Source: Pseudomonas azotoformans
Lineage (GTDB): Bacteria > Pseudomonadota > Gammaproteobacteria > Pseudomonadales > Pseudomonadaceae
Length of the DNA: 64,000 nt
Reading direction: 5' to 3'
Assembly: GCF_900103345.1 (NCBI RefSeq)
Contig: NZ_LT629702.1
Coordinates: 868,001 to 932,000, forward strand
The notes beneath the pieces were generated by a model that made no database searches, was not told the DNA's origin, and saw only the letters and a program-made list of their open reading frames with translations. Below are positions 36,903 through 44,945 of the stretch, piece after piece; position 1 is the stretch's first letter, and each line of letters begins with the position of its first letter. A program made the translations under genes and the position numbers.

Positions 36903-37532
36903 ATGAAATACTGGATGGCGGTATGGCTGGTACTGGCGACAAGTGCGATGGCGGCGCCGCGCAGCCAAGGCACACCGGGGGAGTTTGATTTTTATGTGCT
37001 GTCGTTGTCGTGGTCGCCGACCTTTTGCCAGACGCACCCGGACAACGAGCAATGTTCCGGCAAGGGCTACGGTTTTGTCTTGCATGGCCTGTGGCCGCAG
37101 TACGCGCGTGGTGGCTGGCCGGCCTCTTGTGCGCCACAGTCGCCGTTGAGTCGTGAAGAAATCGAGAAGGGCGCGGCACTGTTCCCGACCCGCTCACTGC
37201 TCAAGCATGAATGGTCCAAGCATGGCACCTGCAGTGGCCTGGAACCCTTGGCCTACCTGGAAAAAACCGACCAGGCGCTGGGGGTAGTGACCATTCCGCA
37301 ACAACTGCAGCCGTTCAATACGCCGCCATCGTTGCAGGCCAGTGAGATCGAGGCGTTGTTCCGTGAAAGCAACCCGCGCATGGGCAATCATGGGCTGGCA
37401 GTCATCTGCAAAGGCAAAGTGCTGTCCGAGGTGCGGGTATGCCTGACCAAGGACCTGGCCTTCGCCGGTTGCCCGCGCAGTGTGAAAACCCAATGCCGCG
37501 ATGGCGACATCCGGATTCCCGCGCAGCGGTGA
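36903..37532 (+). CDS. secreted ribonuclease T2 family enzyme
   Basis: 209 aa. Signal peptide MKYWMAVWLVLATSAMAAP, then both catalytic segments: FVLHGLWPQ (His61) and KHEWSKHGTC (Glu103, His107). Eight cysteines suggest disulfides, consistent with periplasmic or secreted RNase I-like activity that degrades RNA through 2',3'-cyclic phosphates. AAGGAA lies upstream. It follows the oxidoreductase by 37 bp but is functionally unrelated. Confidence 0.92.
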   Translation: MKYWMAVWLVLATSAMAAPRSQGTPGEFDFYVLSLSWSPTFCQTHPDNEQCSGKGYGFVLHGLWPQYARGGWPASCAPQSPLSREEIEKGAALFPTRSLLKHEWSKHGTCSGLEPLAYLEKTDQALGVVTIPQQLQPFNTPPSLQASEIEALFRESNPRMGNHGLAVICKGKVLSEVRVCLTKDLAFAGCPRSVKTQCRDGDIRIPAQR

Positions 37533-37558
37533 TCGGCCGCTGGCGGGCATCGGGTTGA

Positions 37559-38257
37559 TCAGTTGTTGAGGTAAACCGGACTGTCAGTGGACAACGAGGC
37601 CTTCACGGCCAGGGTCATGTCGGTGATCAGCACTTCTTCGCGGTCTTCGCTCAGGGCCTTGAGGGTGATGGCGACCACGTCCTGGGGCGTGCTCTTCGGC
37701 GCCTGCACCTCGGCCACCATGTCGGTGTCGATGTAGGCGGGATGCACGCCGATCACCAGGGTCTTTTGCTCACGCAGTTCGCCGCGCAGTCCATTGGTCA
37801 GGCCCCACTGGGCGGACTTGGAGGCGCTGTAGCCGCCAGTGCCGGGCGGGCTGAGCCAGCTCAATACCGACAGCACATTGATCAGCGCGCCGCCGCCTTG
37901 CCTGGCGAGGATCGGCGCAAAGGCACGGCTGACGCGCAGGGTACCGAAGGTGTTCACGTCAAAGTGCTGTTGCAGGTTCTCGACGCTGTCTTCAGCCAGC
38001 AGCGAGCCGTATTTCAGGAACCCCGCGTTGTTGATCACCACATCTACATCGCTGCACTGCTCCGCGGCGCGCTGCACGCTGGCCTGGTCGGTGATGTCCA
38101 GGGCAATCGGCGTGCTGCCGGGGATGTCCACGCTGCCTGGATCGCGTGCGCCGGCATAGACCTTGGCTGCACCACCTTGCAGCAAGGCGGTGACGAATGC
38201 TTTACCCAGGCCGCGATTGGCGCCGGTGACCAGTACCACTTTTCCACGAATATCCAT
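37559..38257 (-). CDS. SDR-family oxidoreductase
   Basis: 232 aa short-chain dehydrogenase. Cofactor motif VTGANRGLGKA at residues 10-20, NNAG, and catalytic Ser with Y-x3-K (GYSASKSA). GGAG 6 bp before the ATG at 38257; the open frame continues upstream but is not coding. Divergent from an HxlR regulator across about 105 bp, which probably controls it. Substrate unknown. Confidence 0.9.
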   Translation of the reverse strand: MDIRGKVVLVTGANRGLGKAFVTALLQGGAAKVYAGARDPGSVDIPGSTPIALDITDQASVQRAAEQCSDVDVVINNAGFLKYGSLLAEDSVENLQQHFDVNTFGTLRVSRAFAPILARQGGGALINVLSVLSWLSPPGTGGYSASKSAQWGLTNGLRGELREQKTLVIGVHPAYIDTDMVAEVQAPKSTPQDVVAITLKALSEDREEVLITDMTLAVKASLSTDSPVYLNN

Positions 38258-38363
38258 GATGCGCTCCAGACAAGGAATTAGGTTTAATAATGAAACCGTT
38301 TTTATCCTGAGCTTGTTGGTCCTATAATGCAACCTTATTTTGCAAGTGCCCGGAGGGCCGACG

Positions 38364-38798
38364 ATGAAGCGCAAATGCCTGGAAGGCGACGGCTGCCCGG
38401 TGGCCCGTGCCCTGGATGTGGTGGGTGACTGGTGGACGTTGTTGATCATCCGTGACGCCTTTGCCGGAGTAACGCGTTTCGGTGATTTTCAAAAACACTT
38501 GGGCGTGGCGAAAAACATCCTCGCCACACGGCTCAAGGACATGGTCGAGCAAGGCCTGTTGCAGACCAGCGAAGTCGGTGCGCGCAGCGAATACCAGCTC
38601 ACTGACAAGGGCCGTGCGCTGATGCCGGTGCTGGTGACGCTGGCGCAGTGGGGCCAGGCCTATACCGAGCCGGAGGATGTCGGCGCGCAAGTGCTGGATG
38701 CGCGCTTGCTCAAGCCTCTGCGCAAGGTCGAGATCCTCGCCGAGGATGGCCGGGTGCTGGGCATCGGCGACATCGTCACCCAAATGCCCGGGGCTTGA
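38364..38798 (+). CDS. HxlR-family transcriptional regulator
   Basis: 144 aa winged-helix protein. GCPVARALDVVGDWWTLLIIRDAFAGVTRFGDFQKHLGVAKNILATRLKDM is the complete HxlR domain, with the conserved N-terminal Cys (Cys11) that senses electrophiles or oxidants in this family. CGGAGG before the ATG. Divergently paired with the SDR gene, a common arrangement for aldehyde or quinone detoxification. Confidence 0.9.
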   Translation: MKRKCLEGDGCPVARALDVVGDWWTLLIIRDAFAGVTRFGDFQKHLGVAKNILATRLKDMVEQGLLQTSEVGARSEYQLTDKGRALMPVLVTLAQWGQAYTEPEDVGAQVLDARLLKPLRKVEILAEDGRVLGIGDIVTQMPGA

Positions 38799-38806
38799 GG
38801 CTGTGC

Positions 38807-39649
38807 CTATTTGCCGTCGAGGAAGCCCAGCAGTGCCGCATTGAACAACGCCGGGTCTTGCAGGAACGCAAAGTGACTGGTGTTCGGCAGGATCAGCAGG
38901 CCGGCGCCGGGGATGGTTGCGGCCATGTACTCGGTGTGCTCGCGCTTGATCGCTTCGTCATGGTCGCCATCGGCAATCAGGATCGGCGTCTTGATGCTTT
39001 GCAATTGTGCGTCAGTCCAGTTCGGTTGGCTGGCCCACATATGGCTGATCTGCTCGACAAACGCGTCGTACTCTTTCGGCGTCGGCGACAGCCTGGCGTA
39101 CTCCTTGCCGGCGCGCTCGATGAAGGCGGCGAAGGTCGGGTTCTTCTCGACGCCGTCCTTCACCCCGGCGGTCTGGGTGTTGGCGGCGAAGGCGAAGACT
39201 TTGCCGAGGCGGTCCGGGTGACGCAGGGCCAGGTCGATGCCGATGATGGCGCCGTCGCTCCAGCCGACGATATCGGCGCGGGGGATTTTCAGGTGGTCGA
39301 GTACGGCCACCACGTCATCGGCCATCAGGTCATAACCATAGGGTTTTTCATCCCGCGAACTGCGCCCGTGGCCACGGCTATCGATACTGATCACCGTATG
39401 CCTGGCCGCCAAGGCCTTGACCTGGTTACCCCAATAATCGGAGTTGGACAGGCCGCCGTGCAGCAGCACCACCGGCGAGCCATGGCCGGTACGGGTGTAG
39501 TAGACCTTGATGCCGTTGACGGCGGCATAGCCGGTCTGGGCACCGGCCACAGGGGCGGGCGTTGGCGGCAGGGTTTCCCAGCGTTCAGCGGCTTGGGCGG
39601 CGGAAAAACACAGCATCAGGCAGGCGGCTGCCAGCAGGCGACGTGACAT
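38807..39649 (-). CDS. exported alpha/beta hydrolase
   Basis: 280 aa. Signal peptide MSRRLLAAACLMLCFSAAQAAE, oxyanion HGG (VVLLHGGLSNSDYW), nucleophile elbow GWSDGA, acid in ADGDHDE and catalytic His in NTSHFAF. Probably a periplasmic esterase or haloperoxidase-like hydrolase. GAGG lies 7 bp before the ATG. Substrate unknown. Convergent with the HxlR gene, 8 bp apart. Confidence 0.87.
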   Translation of the reverse strand: MSRRLLAAACLMLCFSAAQAAERWETLPPTPAPVAGAQTGYAAVNGIKVYYTRTGHGSPVVLLHGGLSNSDYWGNQVKALAARHTVISIDSRGHGRSSRDEKPYGYDLMADDVVAVLDHLKIPRADIVGWSDGAIIGIDLALRHPDRLGKVFAFAANTQTAGVKDGVEKNPTFAAFIERAGKEYARLSPTPKEYDAFVEQISHMWASQPNWTDAQLQSIKTPILIADGDHDEAIKREHTEYMAATIPGAGLLILPNTSHFAFLQDPALFNAALLGFLDGK

Positions 39650-39875
39650 GGCGGTTCCTCTTTTTGATCAGCAGGGGTTGAACTCTAGCATCGGGCTCCG
39701 CACGGCAAATACGCATTTTTGCCTATCAAAACTGCCTGTGCGAAAGAAAAAAATGCAGTTATATCAATGGAATAAAAGCGTCTAAGCGAGCGAGGGGCAT
39801 TTTCTTCAATACCTCGACCGAGCGGCCCCTTTACCGTGGCTCCGTCGTCATTCGCTCGAATAACAAGGAACTGCA

Positions 39876-40463
39876 ATGAGTCTGATCATTTCCATGGCTG
39901 CCTTCGCACTCGCCACGTCTATCACCCCTGGCCCGGTGAATGTGGTCGCACTGAGTTCGGGGGCGCGTTTCGGTTTTCTCGCCAGCCAGAAACACGTCTT
40001 GGGCGCCGCCGTGGGCTTCACGTTGCTGTTGGTGTTGATTGGCCTGGGGTTGCATGAGGTGCTGATACGTTGGCCGATACTGACCCAGTTGATCCAGTGG
40101 GGCGGGGTGGCCTTTTTGCTGTACATGGCCTGGAAGCTGGCGGTGGACGACGGCCGGCTCGACGCCGATGGCAGTGCCACGGCGCCGTCGATGCTGTATG
40201 GCGCGATCATGCAGTGGCTCAACCCCAAGGCCTGGCTGGCGTGTGTGGCCGGGATGGGGTTGTTCGTGGCCGATGGCGATGCACGGCAGGTGTGGTTGTT
40301 TGCCGGGCTCTACCTGGTGATCTGCTATCTGTCGGTGGCGTGCTGGGCCTATGCCGGCACGTTTTTGCGGCGCTACCTGGGCAACCCCCAGGGCGTGCGC
40401 GTATTCAACCGTTCAATGGCCGCGTTGCTGGTGGCCAGTGTGGGTTATTTGCTGATGGCTTGA
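39876..40463 (+). CDS. LysE-family amino-acid/metabolite exporter
   Basis: 195 aa, about six membrane helices. The N-terminal TSITPGPVNVVALSSGARFG carries the TPGP motif of LysE/RhtB exporters, and QWLNPKAWLA is the matching second-repeat motif. The last 59 bp overlap the 3' end of the convergent AraC-family gene, likely its regulator. Confidence 0.9.
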   Translation: MSLIISMAAFALATSITPGPVNVVALSSGARFGFLASQKHVLGAAVGFTLLLVLIGLGLHEVLIRWPILTQLIQWGGVAFLLYMAWKLAVDDGRLDADGSATAPSMLYGAIMQWLNPKAWLACVAGMGLFVADGDARQVWLFAGLYLVICYLSVACWAYAGTFLRRYLGNPQGVRVFNRSMAALLVASVGYLLMA

Positions 40464-41280
40464 GCACGTCGCGGTATTGCCCCGGCGTTGCGGCGAAATG
40501 CTGTTTGAACGCGCGCTGGAAATGCGCCTGGTCGGCAAACCCCGCCGCCAGCGCCACATCGGCGATCAGCGCACCCTGGCGCAATTGGGCGCGAGCGAAC
40601 TGGATGCGTTGGTTGACCAGGTAAGCATGCGGTGTCAGCCCGTAATACTGCTTGAAGGCGCGGATCAGGTAAGACGGCGACAGTTCGGCCGCCAGGCAGA
40701 TGTCTTCCAGCTTCAACCCTTCGGTGCAGTGCGTGCGGATGTACTCGGCGGCCCGTTCCAGTTTGTGGTTGACCTCGCGCAGCGGGGTGCCGGCAGGGTT
40801 GAGGCGCTGTTGGACGTCGCTGAAGTAACTCACCAGCGCGCCCTGTTTCTGCAGGTGCTCGGCCTGTTCATCGACGAGGATGCGGTACAACTCCAGCAAA
40901 CCACGGTACAGCACGGCGTCCTGGGTATGGGGCGTATTGAACGGCCGGTAACCCTGGTCGGTGCTGAAGCCTAACTGATGCTGCAACTCCGTCAGCCAGG
41001 GCGTGTCGATGTACAGCATCTGATAGGACCACGGCTGATTATCGATGGGGTTGCAGGCATGCACATCGCCGGGGTTCATCAACACCACCGTGCCAGCGCT
41101 GATCTGGAACGTGTCGGTGCCATAGTGGTAGTAGCTGCGCCCGCTGGTGATCGCGCCGATGGAAAAATGCTCATGGGCATGCCGGCTGTAGGTGACCTTG
41201 CGCCCATCAGCGATGGTGCGCGCCTCGATGAAGGCCAACGCGGGGTCACGCCAGAAACACGGAGCAGTGGCAGCAGTCAT
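40405..41280 (-). CDS. AraC-family regulator next to LysE exporter
   Basis: 291 aa. An N-terminal AraC-binding cupin (TYSRHAHEHFSIGAITSGRSYYHYG..) and two C-terminal helix-turn-helix motifs (LKLEDICLAAELSPSYLIRAFKQYYGLTPHAYLVNQR and IADVALAAGFADQAHFQRAFKQHFAATPGQYR). This type is typically paired with LysE exporters, and here the 3' ends overlap tail-to-tail. The inducer is unknown. Confidence 0.88.
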   Translation of the reverse strand: MTAATAPCFWRDPALAFIEARTIADGRKVTYSRHAHEHFSIGAITSGRSYYHYGTDTFQISAGTVVLMNPGDVHACNPIDNQPWSYQMLYIDTPWLTELQHQLGFSTDQGYRPFNTPHTQDAVLYRGLLELYRILVDEQAEHLQKQGALVSYFSDVQQRLNPAGTPLREVNHKLERAAEYIRTHCTEGLKLEDICLAAELSPSYLIRAFKQYYGLTPHAYLVNQRIQFARAQLRQGALIADVALAAGFADQAHFQRAFKQHFAATPGQYRDVLKPSANNPHWPPATRPLNG

Positions 41281-41329
41281 GGGCGGGCGCTTCCTCGCAG
41301 CAGTTGAACGGACAGGGCAGCAGCGTCAG

Positions 41330-44300
41330 CTAAAACCCGCCATTGTTCAAGCCCTGGCGTACCAGTGGTGCATAGCGTCGCAGGTAGTCGGCCCATGGGT
41401 CGTTGCCGCTCACCGCCTCTGCCAGGGTGATCGGCAGCCGCGCTTTTTCACGTAACGCCTCACCGTCATGCAGCAGATGCCGCTCGACGATGACACGGGT
41501 CAATGCGCGGGTGCGTGGTGAGTCGAAGGTACGCGGGACCCGGCGTCCGAAGAGGTCCGGTGCGGGTATTGCGGCGGGCGCCAGGTTGTCGAGTTGACGA
41601 ATGACCAGGGCGTTGTCGGCAGTGGTCAGCGCCACCTCGGCCGGTCGGGTTCCTTGCGCATAGGCCGGCCAGTCGAAACGCATCCAGGCACTGCTGGCGC
41701 CGTTCTCGGCCGCGTGTGTGACCTGTTCATAGTCAAGGTCTGGACGTGGACGAACCAGCAGGTGCCTGGGAAAGATTTCATAGAACTTGCGGTCGCCGTA
41801 GTGCGAGACATACATCAGCACGCCGAATCGGCCGACATCGGCAGCCCGCCGCTGGGCAATACCGAAAAACCCCACCAGGCCGTACTCCAGGGCTTCACGA
41901 CTGGGCAAGGTCAGGTGCGACAACCAATACCGGATGGCAGTCCCATAAGCGTCTTTCAGTTGCCCGAGCTTGCGGTCGAAGGTCTCGAAAAACAGCCGGT
42001 TGATCGGGGTCAGCAAATGGAATTGCCGAGCCATTTCCCGGTATTTGACCGCTGTGTTTGTGGAGTGCCAGCGTGTCGACGTGACATCGAGCGCGCCAGC
42101 ACTGTGCAAGTCGACGAACGAGTACAGTGGGCCGCTGTACACACCTTCGAAACGGCCTTCTTCGGAAAATGGCGAGTTTTCCGGCAGGTACATCAATACT
42201 GGTTGATCCAACAGAGGGGTATTGGGGTAAACCCTGCGCAGATCTTCCAGGGCGGTCTGGCGTACGGTCACCACGGGCTGCGCAAACGTCTCGAGCGCGG
42301 CGGCCAGGCTGGCTCGCTGTTGGTTGAGGCTGTCCAGCGCCGTGTTGATCGCCTGCACATCGTAATGCGGTTGAGGACCCAGTATGCCGTTGACCACGGC
42401 CCACTCCACCACTGGCGGTGCTGCTTCGCGGCTTTCTATGAAGCGCTTCCAGCTGCCCTTTGGCGGTAGTCCGGCCAGGAACATGATCTGGCTGTAGGTC
42501 AATTGGCGGGAAGACCCCGGCATGACCCTTTCCATATACATGACGTACTGACGGTACAGCACCCAGGCCTGGGCACTGAGGCATGGCGTTGCATCGGGTA
42601 TGCCGCGTACGAGCAGGTGCGGGCTTTTTTCACTCAGCAACAGGTGCGCGGCCAGTGCTGCGGTGGCTGCGCCGAGCCCGCTCAGGCTGCTATCGATGCT
42701 CTGGCGTACGAACGGCACGCCTTCGCCCCAAAAGTAATCGGAGTTCCAGTCGGTCAGGTTGATACGGGTGGGGAACGCATCGGGCTCGGGATCCAGGCTC
42801 AGGATCAGGGCGGCCAGTATCAGCGCCGTGCGGCTGCCGCGTTCCGTACGCTCACCCGCGTGGCCGCCATGCCAGTTCAGGGTGTTCGACAAGGCGTCTG
42901 CCAGTTGCTGGGCCAACGGCGTTGCGAGCAGGCGGACCATGAGGAAATCCGCCTGCGCCCTGACATCGGCTATAGACTTGCCGGCGACGATGGGCTGGCC
43001 GAGGTACTCGAACAGGGGCACGTCCTGGTCAGCCATGAAACGCTCAATGATGCGCACAATCTGCGCACGCTCGAGCACCGACAGTTTCCAGGCCGAAGGC
43101 TGTGAGCCGGACAGCGGCTTGAGCGCTCGCCAGTAGTGCCCCTGACGCGCCGGCAGCGGTTGGCTGACCGCCAATTGCTGCAAAGTCAGGCGTGCCTCAT
43201 CCAAGGTCTCGGGGCGTTCAAGGTGGTACAGGCGCAGTGCCTGAGAAAGCGTGACCTTGAAGTGACTGCGCAGGTATCCACCGGTTTTGGCCGCGAGCTG
43301 TTTGAGGGGAGGGACCAGGGCGGCGAGCTCGATATTGCTCATCACCGCGTCGGTCAGGCTTTTCCAGGTGCCATCCAGGCCATTGGCGCCCACGCTGCCG
43401 GTGGCGCTGAGCAACACATGGCTGTCGGGGTCGATACGTTGCTGGGTGCGGATGTCCAGGAAGTCCGGGTGATCGGTCAGCCTGTTGAGCGCCGCGTAGG
43501 CTTTTTTAACGGTCGCCTGGAGAGTGTCCTGGTCGACGTTGCTGCCAATATCGAGCGTGTCGGCATCGCTCAGGTTGCCGCCATCGATCACCGTCGACAA
43601 CGCAGCGCGCAGCGCGTGGCGATCGTTGAGCAGGCCGATGTACTGCCGATAGCGGTAGAGTTCGCCGAACGAGCGGGCGCTGTTCAGTACCACCGGCACC
43701 GCGGGAGCAGGCCAGTTGCGCAGGCGCTCGCTCAGGAAGCTGACCTCCGTCCTGCTCAGTGGACGCTCGATGGCATACGCCTGTAAAACCCCGACAATAC
43801 TGATGCGCCGGTCGGGATAGAGATGACTGCCCAGTTGTTCGCCCAGCGTTCCCAGCCTGTGCCACCGCGCATCGGGCACATTGGGCGCCAGGGTGTTCAT
43901 CTCCAGCCCGCTGTCGGGGCTCAGCACGCACAACACTTGGCGCTGGTAATCGTAGTAAGTGGGCTGCGGTGCGTCGTCTGTTGTGCCCAGGTCTTGATTG
44001 TCGATGATTGCCCGCAACAGGTCGGCCGCTTCTTTGAGGTTTCTGGCCAGTCGCGAGTCGGACTGCAGATACAGTGCGGTGCTGTAGACGTCCAAGGCGT
44101 TAAAGCTGCTCTGGTCTTTGACCAACTGTTGCAGGGCGTCAGCCAGTTGCTGAAAGTCACGCGCCTGCTGGCCCAGTTCGGCGTAGATCATCGACTTGCT
44201 GCGACCGTTGTCATCAAACCCGGGAAAACCCTGCAAGGCCTCGAGTTCTTCGACAATGGTCTGCGCCTGGAGGCGGTTCGCAGGCATTGGCAAACCATGG

Positions 44301-44878
44301 AACGCCAGGGTCAGGTTCAACGGAAAGCTGCGCACGCCGGCGGGAGGTACAGGTGCGATATACGGCATGCCCAGCTCGGTCGGGTCCAGGAGTTGGCTGA
44401 TGTAGATGATCGGGTTGGCCAGTGTCCACCAGGCGGACGAGTCGGCCAGGCAGTAGACCCTGGGCTGCCCGTGAGCCGTCACGCTGAGCCGGCTGTTGTG
44501 CACCCGCAGCGTGGCGAGATCAAAGCCTTGGGCGTTGGCCCAGTCGATGAAATCTTTCTGGTTGATGGCTTTGCAAAAGGCTTCGCACCACTGGCCCAAC
44601 TGTGAATGCTCGATCATTGGTACGGGGTGCGTGGGAAGCGGCAACGCTTGGTTCGAAGCGGTGACCAAGAGACGGGTCAGTTGCGCGATCAGAGGTGGGT
44701 CGCCCTCGTTGCGCAAGGTCTGGCGCTCACTCAGGTAGGCGCTGGAGGGGCTGACACTGAGTGGCAGGGGCGTGTCGCTGGGCAGGTTGTCCCAGGTCAG
44801 GGCGAGGGCGTGAATGTCATCCATGAGGACGGTTCCGGTTGATGAAACCTCGGATGATGCGCCGCGAGGAGGGGGCAT
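41330..44878 (-). CDS. large protein of unknown function, 1182 aa
   Basis: One long uninterrupted frame with good coding character. Start uncertain: ATG 44878 has AGGAAA 12 bp upstream, while ATG 44824 gives MDDIHALALTWDNL but lacks a ribosome site. No signal peptide and no clear membrane helix. It is mostly alpha-helical, with a more ordered C-terminal third (FEGVYSGPLYSFVDLHSAGALD, RLFFETFDRKLGQLKDAYGTAIRYWLSHL, LVGFFGIAQRR). The size and Pseudomonas context recall large toxin-like effectors, but I see no recognised catalytic motif. It is followed on the same strand by an AraC gene and preceded by the iron-receptor operon. Confidence 0.75.
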   Translation of the reverse strand: MPPPRGASSEVSSTGTVLMDDIHALALTWDNLPSDTPLPLSVSPSSAYLSERQTLRNEGDPPLIAQLTRLLVTASNQALPLPTHPVPMIEHSQLGQWCEAFCKAINQKDFIDWANAQGFDLATLRVHNSRLSVTAHGQPRVYCLADSSAWWTLANPIIYISQLLDPTELGMPYIAPVPPAGVRSFPLNLTLAFHGLPMPANRLQAQTIVEELEALQGFPGFDDNGRSKSMIYAELGQQARDFQQLADALQQLVKDQSSFNALDVYSTALYLQSDSRLARNLKEAADLLRAIIDNQDLGTTDDAPQPTYYDYQRQVLCVLSPDSGLEMNTLAPNVPDARWHRLGTLGEQLGSHLYPDRRISIVGVLQAYAIERPLSRTEVSFLSERLRNWPAPAVPVVLNSARSFGELYRYRQYIGLLNDRHALRAALSTVIDGGNLSDADTLDIGSNVDQDTLQATVKKAYAALNRLTDHPDFLDIRTQQRIDPDSHVLLSATGSVGANGLDGTWKSLTDAVMSNIELAALVPPLKQLAAKTGGYLRSHFKVTLSQALRLYHLERPETLDEARLTLQQLAVSQPLPARQGHYWRALKPLSGSQPSAWKLSVLERAQIVRIIERFMADQDVPLFEYLGQPIVAGKSIADVRAQADFLMVRLLATPLAQQLADALSNTLNWHGGHAGERTERGSRTALILAALILSLDPEPDAFPTRINLTDWNSDYFWGEGVPFVRQSIDSSLSGLGAATAALAAHLLLSEKSPHLLVRGIPDATPCLSAQAWVLYRQYVMYMERVMPGSSRQLTYSQIMFLAGLPPKGSWKRFIESREAAPPVVEWAVVNGILGPQPHYDVQAINTALDSLNQQRASLAAALETFAQPVVTVRQTALEDLRRVYPNTPLLDQPVLMYLPENSPFSEEGRFEGVYSGPLYSFVDLHSAGALDVTSTRWHSTNTAVKYREMARQFHLLTPINRLFFETFDRKLGQLKDAYGTAIRYWLSHLTLPSREALEYGLVGFFGIAQRRAADVGRFGVLMYVSHYGDRKFYEIFPRHLLVRPRPDLDYEQVTHAAENGASSAWMRFDWPAYAQGTRPAEVALTTADNALVIRQLDNLAPAAIPAPDLFGRRVPRTFDSPRTRALTRVIVERHLLHDGEALREKARLPITLAEAVSGNDPWADYLRRYAPLVRQGLNNGGF

Positions 44879-44945
44879 CTGTAGCAGGTGTTTCCTGCAA
44901 GGCCGTGGCTTGCGTCAGCCACGGCAGCAAGGTTCAGGCCGGCGC

